Shown: positions 1 through 8,465, numbered from the stretch's first letter. The stretch: DNA of 64,000 nt from Dehalobacter restrictus DSM 9455 (GCF_000512895.1 NZ_CP007033.1:2343001-2407000), one strand, 5' to 3'. Program-made: numbers and translations. Notes: a model not told the origin generated them from the letters alone.

Positions 1-138
<138 letters not shown>

Positions 139-211
139 CTAAATGTTCCTCCTTTAATTCTATCAAAAAATACTTTGGAATGTTATCTGATAAGTAATAC
201 TGGGCTGTTAC

Positions 212-496
212 TTAACCAATGACTGCCTGAATATCGGCTTCTCTTAAAATCAAATATTCGTTTCCGTCATATTTAACTTCTGTGCCGGCATATTTAGAAT
301 AAATCACGCGGTCGCCGACGTTAACTTCCATTGGGATTCTTTCCCCTTTTTCAACTTTTCCAGGACCTACGGCAATCACTTCGCCTTCCTGAGGCTTTTC
401 TTTTGCGGTGTCGGGCATAATGATCCCGCTCTTAGTTCTTTCCTCAGACGGGACCGCTTTAATAATTACCCTGTCAGCCAACGGTTTGAGTTTCAT
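212..496 (-). CDS. groES: 10 kDa co-chaperonin GroES
   Basis: A 94-residue protein of normal family length beginning [13 protein letters not shown], with the mobile-loop region ([19 protein letters not shown]) and the beta-barrel signature [19 protein letters not shown]. GroES caps the GroEL ring and controls release of folded substrate in the cytoplasm. It is the first gene of groESL. A perfect CIRCE operator and a good sigma-A-type promoter sit immediately upstream, so heat-shock control by the HrcA repressor is expected. Confidence 0.98.
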   Translation of the reverse strand: MKLKPLADRVIIKAVPSEERTKSGIIMPDTAKEKPQEGEVIAVGPGKVEKGERIPMEVNVGDRVIYSKYAGTEVKYDGNEYLILREADIQAVIG

Positions 497-547
497 AAAA
501 TAATTTCCCTCCTTGAAACCTTTATATTTTTATATTTCGCTTTATTG

Positions 548-574
548 TTAGCACTCAATCAAGATGAGTGCTAA
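548..574 (-). promoter_or_regulatory. CIRCE operator (HrcA site) of groESL
   Basis: Perfect inverted repeat TTAGCACTC-N9-GAGTGCTAA (548-556 and 566-574), the canonical CIRCE element. It lies between the promoter and groES, so it would be in the 5' untranslated region. HrcA itself is not in the window. Confidence 0.97.
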
Positions 575-586
575 TACCTAGGTATA

Positions 587-615
587 ATAATATGCAACGT
601 CTGGTAGTATTGCAA
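587..615 (-). promoter_or_regulatory. sigma-A-type promoter of groESL
   Basis: On the minus strand TTGCAA (615-610) and TATTAT (592-587) are separated by exactly 17 bp. The CIRCE operator begins 13 bp beyond the -10 box, the usual arrangement for HrcA-repressed operons. Confidence 0.75.
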
Positions 616-758
616 CCCCATCCACGCATAACTACGGACGATTAGAATTGATTATCACTTATTTTCTTCATCAATCTTTAAATTGCTATAACGCTTAATA
701 AATACGTTATATAGAATAACCGTAATTTTCCTTATTTATTCATTACTGTTAGCAGATT

Positions 759-1094
759 TTAATCAAGAAAATTTTCTCCGGTACGGATCCGGCGAAAGTC
801 CTCAACAGCGGTCACCCAGATGACGCCGTCGCCAAATTTACCGGTTAGGGCATTCTCCCTGATGGTTTCCTGAACGCTTTCACTTTCCGAATCATTGACA
901 ATGATTTCGAGTTTGACTTTGGGCAGCAGCCGGACGGATACTTCCGTTCCGCGGTAAACCTCGGTGATATTCCCTTTCTGCCTTCCCCAGCCAAGTACCT
1001 GAGATACGGTAATCCCGCTGATTCCCAAATTACTAAGCGCCTTTTCCACTTGGTCAAGTTTATTGCTGCGAATTACTGCCTCAATCTTTTTCAT
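759..1094 (-). CDS. P-II family nitrogen regulator (GlnB/GlnK-like)
   Basis: A 111-residue protein of P-II length starting MKKIEAVIRSNKLDQVEKAL. It keeps the T-loop frame GRQKG...YRG...LPKVKLEIIV, the GKFGDGVIW nucleotide-binding turn and the IRTGE C-terminal signature. The T-loop reads NITEVYRGTEVSV: one residue longer than Escherichia coli GlnB and with valine where the uridylylated tyrosine (Tyr51) would be. Uridylylation at that site is therefore unlikely; sensing would rely on ATP/ADP and 2-oxoglutarate. It follows mobA by 18 bp and is about 60 kb from the amtB in this window, so its partner is not evident. SD: GGGAGG. Confidence 0.9.
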   Translation of the reverse strand: MKKIEAVIRSNKLDQVEKALSNLGISGITVSQVLGWGRQKGNITEVYRGTEVSVRLLPKVKLEIIVNDSESESVQETIRENALTGKFGDGVIWVTAVEDFRRIRTGENFLD

Positions 1095-1112
1095 TCCAGC
1101 CTCCCCAAAGCA

Positions 1113-1730
1113 TTATTGGATTTTTTGTAAAATGAGTTCCCACTCCTGAGGCGTATTGACATTCAGGAAACTTTCCTCGATCATTTCCTTCAGCATGCTG
1201 CCTTCCATCTCCTCAGAAATATTCACGATCTTATGCCTGCATTCATCAGCAATATCAAATAGACGCAGTTTGTCCTCTTTAATCCGTTTCTCGACAACTT
1301 TAAGCACTTTTTTGTGGTAAAAGGCGTGCAGCGGATGTAGTCTGTCCCGAACATACGGGAGAACCAACTTATAATCCTCAATCCGTTCATAAATATAGGC
1401 AATGGCTTCACTGTTTAAGAACGGCATATCACAGGCAGCCACGAAGACATAGTCATACTTAGCCACCGGAAGGACGGAATACAGCCCGCCCATCGGCCCT
1501 TTACCTTTGATTTGGTCGGCAACCGCCTGATAACCGTATCCAGAATATTGTTCAGGCTCCCTGCAGCTGATAAGGACTTCACTACAGATACTGTCCAGCA
1601 CTTCCAGATTTCTTTCCAGAAGCGGTTTTCCGCCTATCTCAAGGAATGCCTTGTTCTGGCCCATTCTTTTGCTTTCTCCTCCGGCAAATAGCACTCCTGT
1701 GATCTCCAGCTTTTTCTTTTCCACGCCCAT
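1113..1730 (-). CDS. mobA: Molybdenum cofactor guanylyltransferase MobA
   Basis: 205 residues. The N-terminal nucleotidyltransferase signature GVLFAGGESKRMGQNKAFLE, the KPLLERNLEVL segment and the DMPFL motif (divalent-metal and GTP site) mark MobA, which joins GMP to Mo-molybdopterin to give the guanine dinucleotide cofactor used by DMSO-reductase-family enzymes such as the formate dehydrogenase at 9.5-12.2 kb. It is separate from the main cofactor operon at 26-32 kb and appears co-transcribed with the P-II gene. An inner GTG (codon 3) is an alternative start. Confidence 0.9.
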   Translation of the reverse strand: MGVEKKKLEITGVLFAGGESKRMGQNKAFLEIGGKPLLERNLEVLDSICSEVLISCREPEQYSGYGYQAVADQIKGKGPMGGLYSVLPVAKYDYVFVAACDMPFLNSEAIAYIYERIEDYKLVLPYVRDRLHPLHAFYHKKVLKVVEKRIKEDKLRLFDIADECRHKIVNISEEMEGSMLKEMIEESFLNVNTPQEWELILQKIQ

Positions 1731-1931
1731 CTACCTTCAAACATATTCAGACGTTACTATTTAGACGTGCCCTGCGAAATACCTTCTAATACTTGTAAAC
1801 CCTAAAATAATTATAATGGTATATCAGGTACTAAGTCTGTACTTAATAATCTACCATATTTTCAGTGGAAATTACATAAATTATTTTCCTCAATAAAGCT
1901 GGAAGATCTTAAAAATTAACTATTTTATGTC

Positions 1932-4391
1932 TTAGAAAAATAGATTCAAGTTTGATTCCTCAGACTTGGCAAGCATTGTGGCAACACCGCCGATTTCTAC
2001 GCCATCGATCAGTTCTTCCTTCTTGATGCCCATCACATCCATCGACATGGAGCAGGCTACGATCTTAATACCCATTTTCATCGCATTGTGCAGCAGTTCT
2101 TCTAAACTATCAACATTTTTCTTTTTCATGACATACTTGATCATTCTCGCACCCATACCACCCATATTCATATTGGAGATAGGCAGTTTTCTTGGTCCGC
2201 GGGGCATCATGATGCCAAAGGCTTTCTCCAGGGAATCCTTGCTTACCTTAGGCGCGTCATGTTTCTTAAGAATATTCAGCCCCCAAAATGTGAAAAACAT
2301 CGTCACTTCTTTACCCATGGATGCCGCACCGGTTGCAATGATAAATGAGGCCAAGGCTTTATCCATATTCTGCTCGAATACAATCAGCGTCGCGCTCTTG
2401 GGTTTTTCCTCCACCACAACGTTTACCTGCGGCTGGTCGGCGGGCTTCACGCTTCCTTTGCGCAGATAGGCTTTCAGATAATCCCCGTTTAATTCTGTTT
2501 TAAGCAGCGTATTGCCGGTCTTGCTGCACCAGGCCTCAATATCCCTCGCAAAGCCGGGATCCGTAACCAAGATTTCCAGGACCTGGCCTCCTTCTAGGAG
2601 TTTCATATTTTCAAATACCTGTTTGATCGGTCCAGGACACTGTAGACCACAACAGTCGATCACTTTATCCGCTGCGATTTTGGCCTCCGGGGATTCGGTA
2701 AAAGCTTTTCCGGTATCATCAACTTTTACCGCTCCTTTATCCTTCTTTTCAACCGCCCAGTAAACACTGGTATACGTCCGGAAACCTCCGTCAAGGTTGA
2801 TCGGGTCATAACCATGCTGTTGAAGGATCCTAGCCGCAATATATCCCCTAAGGCCAATCTGGCACGTCAGGTAAACCGGCTTATCTTTCGGCAACTCCCC
2901 AAGCCTCTTTCTGAGCTCCGGAAGCGGGATATTGATTGACCCGTTGATCTTGCCCAGTTCTACTTCTTCAGGTTGCCTGACGTCAACCAAAATGTTTCCA
3001 GCAGCGACAATATCGTCGATTTCATGGTATTGAACAGTCTTGACCATATGATCCAGCAAATTGGCCGCGGCATACCCAATCATATTGACCGGGTCTTTCC
3101 CTGAGGAATAAGGCGGTGCATAGGCCAATTCCAGATCCTGAAGGTCATAAACCGTTAAATTGCCTTTGATAGCCGTTGCAATTACATCAATTCTCTTTTC
3201 TGCACCCTTGCGCCCGACGGCCTGCGCACCAAGTATTTTGCCGTCTTCAGTAAAGACCATCTTCATATCGAGCACTGTCGAACCTGGATAGTATCCGGCA
3301 TGGGAATTGGGGTGAATATGAATGACCCTATACGGTATTCCCATTTTAGCTGCTGTTTTTTCATTGATGCCCGTGGAAGCGGCCGTCAAATCAAATACTT
3401 TGGCAACAGAAGTTCCTAGAGTCCCCCGGTAAGGCTTACGGTTGCCATACAAATTGTCGGCCAGAAGCCTGCCCTGTCTGTTTGCCGGCCAGGCCAGAGG
3501 TATGTTTGTCGGAAGTCCTGTGACATAGTTTTTTACTTCAATCGCATCACCGATTGCATAGATGTTTTCATCACTGGTCTGCAGATATCCATTGACCCGG
3601 ATAGCTCCTCTTTCGCCGGTCTCCAGGCCGGCCTGAACAGCGAGCATGTTTTCCGGACGAACGCCGATAGCCATCACGATCATATCTGCTTCAATCTCCT
3701 GGCTGCTCTGAAGATAGACCTTTGATCCTTCAAGCTTCACGACACTGTCCTTAAGAATCATCCTGACACCTTTTTCGCGGAGATGGGTGTGCAGAAGACT
3801 CGCTATTTCATAATCCAGTGAGGGCTGTACCTGATCGGTAGCTTCAACCAGATAGACATCAAGGTTACGTTCTTTCAGGTTTTCGGCCATTTCCAGGCCG
3901 ATAAATCCGCCGCCTACAACGACCGCTGTTTTGGCCTGATTTTGATCAATATAACTGTCAATGGCTTCGGCATCGGGAATTGTTCGAAGCGAGAATACCC
4001 TCGGGTTTCCGGTGCTGCCCTCAATCCCCGGAACGATAGGACTCGCTCCGGGCGAAAGAATTAGAATATCATAGCTTTCCTCATAGACGACACCCGTGTC
4101 GAGGTTTTTTACCTGGATCTTTTTATCCTGCCGATTAATCGCGATTACTTCTGATTTTGTCCGGATGTCCAGATTGAATCTGTTTGTCATTCCTTTAACG
4201 GTCTGGACAAGAAGTTTATCCCGTCCTTTAATCACGCCTCCAATAAAATAGGGCAGTCCGCAATTCGCAAAAGAAATATGTTCCCCTCTTTCGAATATAA
4301 CAATTTCCGATTTTTCATCGAGTCTTCTTAATCTTGCAGCAGTGGTTGCTCCTCCAGCCACCCCACCGACAATCACAATTTTTTTACGCAT
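1932..4391 (-). CDS. Multidomain CoA-disulfide-reductase-like flavoprotein with rhodanese, TusA and DsrE domains
   Basis: 819 residues, four modules in order. Residues ~1-445: FAD/NAD(P) disulfide oxidoreductase of the CoA-disulfide reductase/Npsr type, with GGVAGGATTAARLRR and the redox Cys44 in FANCGLPYF. Residues ~455-550: rhodanese with active Cys in TCQIGLRGY. Residues ~578-650: TusA-like with CCGLQCPGPIKQV. Residues ~670-819: DsrE-like with an extra Cys in VACSMSMD. Such proteins move sulfane sulfur between thiols, reducing CoA-persulfide or polysulfide at NAD(P)H expense; the exact substrate is inferred. The ArsR gene just upstream probably controls it. SD GAGGAGG precedes the ATG. Confidence 0.88.
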   Translation of the reverse strand: MRKKIVIVGGVAGGATTAARLRRLDEKSEIVIFERGEHISFANCGLPYFIGGVIKGRDKLLVQTVKGMTNRFNLDIRTKSEVIAINRQDKKIQVKNLDTGVVYEESYDILILSPGASPIVPGIEGSTGNPRVFSLRTIPDAEAIDSYIDQNQAKTAVVVGGGFIGLEMAENLKERNLDVYLVEATDQVQPSLDYEIASLLHTHLREKGVRMILKDSVVKLEGSKVYLQSSQEIEADMIVMAIGVRPENMLAVQAGLETGERGAIRVNGYLQTSDENIYAIGDAIEVKNYVTGLPTNIPLAWPANRQGRLLADNLYGNRKPYRGTLGTSVAKVFDLTAASTGINEKTAAKMGIPYRVIHIHPNSHAGYYPGSTVLDMKMVFTEDGKILGAQAVGRKGAEKRIDVIATAIKGNLTVYDLQDLELAYAPPYSSGKDPVNMIGYAAANLLDHMVKTVQYHEIDDIVAAGNILVDVRQPEEVELGKINGSINIPLPELRKRLGELPKDKPVYLTCQIGLRGYIAARILQQHGYDPINLDGGFRTYTSVYWAVEKKDKGAVKVDDTGKAFTESPEAKIAADKVIDCCGLQCPGPIKQVFENMKLLEGGQVLEILVTDPGFARDIEAWCSKTGNTLLKTELNGDYLKAYLRKGSVKPADQPQVNVVVEEKPKSATLIVFEQNMDKALASFIIATGAASMGKEVTMFFTFWGLNILKKHDAPKVSKDSLEKAFGIMMPRGPRKLPISNMNMGGMGARMIKYVMKKKNVDSLEELLHNAMKMGIKIVACSMSMDVMGIKKEELIDGVEIGGVATMLAKSEESNLNLFF

Positions 4392-4454
4392 TAGATAACG
4401 ACCTCCTCGACCCTATATTATTTTCAATAATTTATTTTTTAGTTTAATTGGCTT

Positions 4455-4474
4455 AATATTCAAATTCAAATATT
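4455..4474. promoter_or_regulatory. Candidate ArsR operator upstream of the sulfur-transfer flavoprotein
   Basis: AT-rich element AATATTCAAATTCAAATATT with AATATT on both ends, between the ArsR stop codon and the flavoprotein start. It shares ATATTCAAAT with the element upstream of the ArsR gene itself (4792-4803, read on the other strand), which suggests one regulator binding both places. Confidence 0.4.
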
Positions 4475-4479
4475 TAGCA

Positions 4480-4770
4480 TCATTCGAAAAACATCAGATG
4501 GATCAGCTTTTTCACTAGCGGATTCTGAACCGAGTAAAAAACCTCGAGTCCTTCGCGTCTACCCCTTATGATCCCCTTATTTCTCAACGCAGATAGGTGC
4601 TGAGAAATTGTCGACTGCGGAATACTCAGACAATTCTGCATGCTCATTACATTGTTTTCCCCATTTTCCATCAGGCCTTTGACAATGCAAAGCCGGACAG
4701 GGTGGGAAAGTACTTTTAATATATCCGCCTTTTCTTCGAAATAAACCAGATTATCCTTATAAGTCAACAA
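4480..4770 (-). CDS. ArsR/SmtB-family transcriptional regulator
   Basis: A winged-helix repressor of ~96 residues. The motifs ADILKVLSHPVRLCIVKGL and PQSTISQHLSALRNKGII give the ArsR dimer and recognition helices, followed by the wing REGLEVFYSV. The longest frame starts at an ATG at 4785, but that ATG lies inside a GGAGGGG Shine-Dalgarno; the better start is a TTG at 4770. Two cysteines remain (in RLCIV and QNCLSI); no classic ArsR metal-site motif (CxCxxC) is seen. Next to a persulfide-handling enzyme, a thiol- or sulfide-responsive role is a reasonable guess, not shown. Confidence 0.85.
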   Translation of the reverse strand: MLTYKDNLVYFEEKADILKVLSHPVRLCIVKGLMENGENNVMSMQNCLSIPQSTISQHLSALRNKGIIRGRREGLEVFYSVQNPLVKKLIHLMFFE

Positions 4771-4791
4771 GCAAATCCCCTCCATATTCTT

Positions 4792-4803
4792 ATATTTGAA
4801 TAT
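4792..4803. promoter_or_regulatory. Candidate ArsR autoregulatory operator
   Basis: ATATT-TG-AATAT dyad directly upstream of the ArsR coding region, within a very AT-rich tract. It matches the element at 4455-4474 over ten bases. Confidence 0.4.
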
Positions 4804-4892
4804 TAAGATATATAAATATATTTGTCAATTCTATCATTACCGTTATTCATTCTTTTCTTTCCTCTATCCGTAAATTCTATTTTTGTGATGCT

Positions 4893-4922
4893 AAAAAACC
4901 GCACCTCCTACTGAAGATGCGG
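4893..4922 (-). terminator. Rho-independent terminator after the DegV gene
   Basis: On the minus strand a 10-bp stem (CCGCATCTTC/GGAGGTGCGG with G-U pairs) and AGTA loop are followed by a run of six T. It ends the degV transcript. Confidence 0.88.
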
Positions 4923-4951
4923 GGCGAATCATCATAAACGGGTCTGCTTCC

Positions 4952-5791
4952 CTATCCGAAACAGCTTATTCCTATGCAGCCTGCGCCAGCGTGAGTTCCA
5001 ATCACAGGGCCCAGCGAAAATACCACAATTTCTTTTGGCACATATTCTTTGAGAATGATCTGTCTAAATTCCTCCAGACTCTCAGGTGCTGCAGCCTGCG
5101 CAATACAAATTCTCTTATTATTTAAATCCACATGGTTGTTTTTTAGGTTCTCCAGAATCCAAAAGAAGGCTTTCTTTCTTCCTCTGGCTTTTCCTACGAC
5201 AATGACCGCTCCGTCTTTGATAGAAATAATTGGCTTTATACCCAGGATACTGCCGGCAAATGCACTGGTCGCTGATAGTCTTCCGCCTTTTTTCAGATTC
5301 TCTAGATTGTCAATAACGCCATAGAATTGAACCTGATCTTTCAGAATCTCAATTGTTTGAACAATATCCTCCGCACTTTTACCTGCAGCAGCCATCTCGG
5401 CTGCCTCAACGACCAATAGTCCAAGTCCGAAAGTAGCGCTATTAGAGTCGATTACATAGATTCTGCCCTTATTTATGATCTCCCTGGCCATTACAGCGGA
5501 ATTATACGTTCCGCTCAGCTTGGAAGAAATAAAAATACCGATGATTTCATCGCCTTGGTCTACATGTTTGGTAAATTCCTCGACAAACTCACCCGGATTC
5601 ACCTGGGCTGTCGTCGGTAGTTCTTTATGTCTTGCCATTTTGGCATAAAACTCTTCGTTGGTAATATCAACGCCGTCTCTATATTCCTCTTCCCCAAACA
5701 GGACTTTCAACGACACGACAATAATGTTATATTTCTCTATCAAATAGCCGGGGAGATCACTTGTACTGTCCGTAATAATTCTAACTGACAT
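4952..5791 (-). CDS. DegV-family fatty-acid-binding protein
   Basis: 279 residues from the ATG at 5791, which has GGAGG nine bases upstream. The start VRIITDSTSDLP, the TTAQVNPGEF segment, SSKLSGTYNSA and the GxLGIKPI-type motif (AGSILGIKPIISIKDG) are the DegV hallmarks. Family members bind a fatty acid and, as FakB, present it to the FakA kinase; FakA is not in the window. It lies 36 bp downstream of a MarR regulator that resembles the fatty-acid repressor FabT, which fits a lipid role. Confidence 0.9.
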   Translation of the reverse strand: MSVRIITDSTSDLPGYLIEKYNIIVVSLKVLFGEEEYRDGVDITNEEFYAKMARHKELPTTAQVNPGEFVEEFTKHVDQGDEIIGIFISSKLSGTYNSAVMAREIINKGRIYVIDSNSATFGLGLLVVEAAEMAAAGKSAEDIVQTIEILKDQVQFYGVIDNLENLKKGGRLSATSAFAGSILGIKPIISIKDGAVIVVGKARGRKKAFFWILENLKNNHVDLNNKRICIAQAAAPESLEEFRQIILKEYVPKEIVVFSLGPVIGTHAGAGCIGISCFG

Positions 5792-5827
5792 TCTTTCCAA
5801 CCTCCCGTGTCTGTGCAGCTTGCTCTG

Positions 5828-6286
5828 TTATTTTTCTCTTTTTTTCAAATTGTACTTGACCTTAAAATACCCGTTAATATTTTCGAGAGCCGAGACAAGT
5901 ACTTCCATTTCCTCATCCGAAAGTCGGGAAATGGTTGTTTGGATCATTTCATCATGAAACCCGGCGTGATGCTTATAAGCCTGTACACCTTTGTCGGTAA
6001 GAGAAACTAGCACAATCCGTCGGTCATCATCACTTCTGATCCGGTTCACATAGCCTTTCTGCACAAGGTTGTTAACCGAAAAGGTAAGAGTCCCGATCGT
6101 AATATCCAAGTCTCTGGCTACAGAAGACATGTTGCGCTTTGTGAGGCCAATTGCTTCAATTACATGTATTTCTGTAATAGAGAGGTCGCTAAATTCATTC
6201 TCCTTAAGGGACAGTTCTTCGATTTGGAGAATGTCGTTGAATAGTTTTACCAGGAGTTCATTTAAAGTCCCATAAAGATTATTCAT
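5828..6286 (-). CDS. MarR-family regulator, FabT-like
   Basis: About 152 residues from the ATG at 6286. The recognition region LTKRNMSSVARDLDITIGTLTFSVNNLVQKGYVNR and the wing DDDRRIVLVSLTDKG are typical of MarR; the DITIGTLT wording resembles FabT. An upstream TTG at 6328 would lengthen it by 14 codons, but that codon overlaps a 15-bp palindrome that looks like the operator, so the inner ATG is preferred. It precedes degV in the same orientation. Confidence 0.85.
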   Translation of the reverse strand: MNNLYGTLNELLVKLFNDILQIEELSLKENEFSDLSITEIHVIEAIGLTKRNMSSVARDLDITIGTLTFSVNNLVQKGYVNRIRSDDDRRIVLVSLTDKGVQAYKHHAGFHDEMIQTTISRLSDEEMEVLVSALENINGYFKVKYNLKKREK

Positions 6287-6326
6287 AAAGCACCACTTAC
6301 CATCATACTTCTTTGTTTTGACGCTC

Positions 6327-6341
6327 AAACTAAATTAGTTT
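6327..6341. promoter_or_regulatory. Palindromic operator candidate for the MarR regulator
   Basis: Perfect palindrome AAACTAA-A-TTAGTTT immediately upstream of the MarR gene. It has the size of a MarR-family site and suggests autoregulation. The next gene on the other side (6507, plus) could share it. Confidence 0.6.
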
Positions 6342-6506
6342 TACTATATGTCAGGCCAATGTTTTTGTCAATTCGAAATATATTTTTTAGAAATAATTTT
6401 TAAAAAATACCATAAAACCCCTTGGATTATGAACATACCTCAGACAAGCCGAATAATATAAAAAGACAAGTCGATGCTGTGACACAAGAAGAAAGGGGAC
6501 CATACA

Positions 6507-6704
6507 ATGCTTCAACAGGTTATCCGTACGCAGGAAGTAGATTCGTCAGAGTCTTTCCCTGTCCTCAGATTGATTGGTGCAATTGCTGCCGCTGGTCTGG
6601 GGTTATTTTTAGTTGCCTGGCCTTCAATCGTTAACCCAATCGCGATTCTGGCCGGTCTGATCTTGCTGCTTCTCGGAGTCGTCATTTTCCGTTTGAGTTT
6701 CTAA
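6507..6704 (+). CDS. Small two-helix membrane protein, unknown function
   Basis: 65 residues with a clear GAAAGGGGA Shine-Dalgarno ahead of the ATG. A polar head of ~20 residues is followed by two hydrophobic segments (~22-40 and ~45-62) separated by VNP. No catalytic motif is visible. It reads in the same direction as the polyproline membrane protein 108 bp downstream, and a hairpin at ~6721-6752 lies between them. I do not recognise the family. Confidence 0.65.
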   Translation: MLQQVIRTQEVDSSESFPVLRLIGAIAAAGLGLFLVAWPSIVNPIAILAGLILLLLGVVIFRLSF

Positions 6705-6812
6705 AGGGATATGCAGTTTGCGGCTGTCCAAATATTTTTGGGGCAGCCCATGTTCCTCTTATCTTATTAAAGCCCTCTGGGCCCTATCTTCATCTTAAGA
6801 GGAGGAATTTCA

Positions 6813-7097
6813 ATGTCATTGCTTTTTGATCAACGGTTGGGCGGCTGTTGCTGTAATCGTTACCCTTTCCCCCCTGGACCACCTTTGCCCCCTATTCCGC
6901 CTGTTCCGCCACATCCACCTGTTCCACCGATTCCGCCAGTCCCCCCACCGCCTGTTATTGGTTTTATCCCGGGATTGATAGCCGGAGTTGTTTTAGCAAG
7001 TTTATTCCTTATTATTAACTTTTTTATCTTTTCTCCGGTATTAATCATCGCCTTTGTCATCTTGCTTATTGCATTGATCATTTTAGCCCTCAGATAA
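6813..7097 (+). CDS. Small membrane protein with a polyproline N-terminus
   Basis: 94 residues with AGAGGAGGA as Shine-Dalgarno. Residues 1-17 carry a CCC triplet (GGCCCNRYPF); residues ~18-48 are a proline repeat built from PPxPP units (PPIPPVPPHPPVPPIPPVPP); residues ~49-94 are one long or two hydrophobic helices ending in LALR. The head would probably form a stiff polyproline II rod projecting from the membrane. Translation of such runs normally needs EF-P. A terminator follows. Function unknown; the frame is supported by the RBS and the terminator. Confidence 0.65.
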   Translation: MSLLFDQRLGGCCCNRYPFPPGPPLPPIPPVPPHPPVPPIPPVPPPPVIGFIPGLIAGVVLASLFLIINFFIFSPVLIIAFVILLIALIILALR

Positions 7098-7143
7098 GCG
7101 CAGTTTCGGAATAGGGAACACAAACAGCAACGTCTGGTCTTAC

Positions 7144-7175
7144 GGAGGATTCCTTGCCAGGAACCCTCCTCTTTT
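7144..7175 (+). terminator. Rho-independent terminator after the polyproline protein
   Basis: Stem GGAGG/CCTCC with an inner TTCC/GGAA pairing (7144-7169), followed by TCTTTTAA on the plus strand. Confidence 0.7.
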
Positions 7176-7265
7176 AATATACACAAACCATGCCAAAGAA
7201 AGTCCATTTCAAAAAGCGCCGGATTTGCGAGCAATTCAATAAATGCCGGTTCATTCGCGGCAGTC

Positions 7266-7306
7266 AAAAAACTCTGGTATGTACGTCAGGTACAAAACCA
7301 GAGTTT
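7266..7306 (-). terminator. Rho-independent terminator after the serine protease gene
   Basis: On the minus strand AAACTCTGGT pairs with ACCAGAGTTT (7297-7306 with 7268-7277), with an inner TGTAC/GTACA stem, then a T run. It sits 11 bp beyond the protease stop codon. Confidence 0.88.
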
Positions 7307-7317
7307 GAATAACTGCG

Positions 7318-8403
7318 CTAGAACTTTACTTGAAGTGTTTCGAGAACCTGATTAATCGGATTAATAATTGTACTTTGATTTGAGCCGGCAAATAGCAGAC
7401 CTACAGCCCTGTTTCTGTGATCCACAACCAAGGATCCACTGTCGCCCGGTTCAGACATTTTGGAAGCAATGATCTGTTTTTCAAATAACAGAATTCTACC
7501 TTCTCCATAATTGACTTTTACTGTTGAATTAATTGCTCTGATTTTGCCAATCGTTAGTCCTGTAGTTCTCCCTGATTTTTTTACCGTCATGCCGGATGCG
7601 GCCTCAGTCACACCCGTAACTTTACCGATCTCCAATATTTCCGGACTCACAGCGGCGGCACTTACCGGTTTGGCCACAGCGCAGTCCACGCAATTCGGAT
7701 TAGGGTAAACATTTAATGCCGCATACCTTGCAAGATAACCGATAGCCTCATTTGAACCATCTATTCCTGCCGGTTGAGTAATTAGATCGTTGATTGAGGC
7801 CCGGGCATTGCTCATCATCGATGTGTTCGCCAAGACATGATTATTGGATAAGATCAGGGGCTGGCTGCTTTTTTGATCATAGACTAACGCTCCAAAGGTT
7901 CCGGCTCTTCCCTGATAATGACCAATACTGACACCCGGGACTGCAGGTCTGATCAAAGAAGTCCTGCTGACCGCCGAAGAACCTCCCCGTTCTTTAATTA
8001 GCCATCTCCAGAGGCTCAGGAAGTCACCAGCATTTATTCTTTCTTTGGTTGTAGCTCTTGCATTAAAATTGGAGGTCAGGTTTTTGTGCAGGGTTTTGGG
8101 GAAATTTTTCGCGGGATTCCCCACGAGGTTTCGAAGGAAAACAATGAACCCTTGTGCTGCTGCGCGCCTGCCACTGGCTTCATTGTGAGCAAAAATTTCC
8201 CCAATTTCGATGACATCGGTGAGTATATTGTTAATCAAATTTGGTACACATTCATTGTCCCTGAGTTCCGAGCGGGGAATCTTTTTCTCGACAAAAACAA
8301 GTAATGCTTCCGTTCCCGTCGGATGACCATTGGTTTCTTTAATCCCGTTACCAAAGCCTATGACTCCGGGCATTGCCAACATTTCTTGCAGCTGATCGTT
8401 CAT
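7318..8403 (-). CDS. Trypsin-like serine protease, cytoplasmic
   Basis: 361 residues from the ATG at 8403, which has GGAAAGG upstream; an upstream TTG frame lacks an RBS. The C-terminal half has a trypsin-fold triad: His in LILSNNHVLAN, Asp in PNCVDCAVAKP and Ser in EPGDSGSLVV. The N-terminal ~110 residues (GVIGFGNGIKETNG, EALLVFVEKKIP) resemble the lead segment of Nal1-type bacterial trypsin-like proteins. No signal peptide or membrane helix is seen, which is unusual for this fold. Substrate unknown. It is flanked by its own terminator. Confidence 0.8.
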   Translation of the reverse strand: MNDQLQEMLAMPGVIGFGNGIKETNGHPTGTEALLVFVEKKIPRSELRDNECVPNLINNILTDVIEIGEIFAHNEASGRRAAAQGFIVFLRNLVGNPAKNFPKTLHKNLTSNFNARATTKERINAGDFLSLWRWLIKERGGSSAVSRTSLIRPAVPGVSIGHYQGRAGTFGALVYDQKSSQPLILSNNHVLANTSMMSNARASINDLITQPAGIDGSNEAIGYLARYAALNVYPNPNCVDCAVAKPVSAAAVSPEILEIGKVTGVTEAASGMTVKKSGRTTGLTIGKIRAINSTVKVNYGEGRILLFEKQIIASKMSEPGDSGSLVVDHRNRAVGLLFAGSNQSTIINPINQVLETLQVKF

Positions 8404-8442
8404 TGGACACCTTTCCTTTTTTCCATATCCTATGAGAAAAAA

Positions 8443-8462
8443 GGACAATCGGTGACAGGCTT
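8443..8462 (+). repeat. Direct repeat, left copy flanking the NYN gene
   Basis: GGACAATCGGTGACAGGCTT matches the copy at 9353-9372 in 17 of 20 positions. The two copies bracket the NYN gene (8466-9302) in the same orientation. Confidence 0.5.
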
Positions 8463-8465
8463 CCG

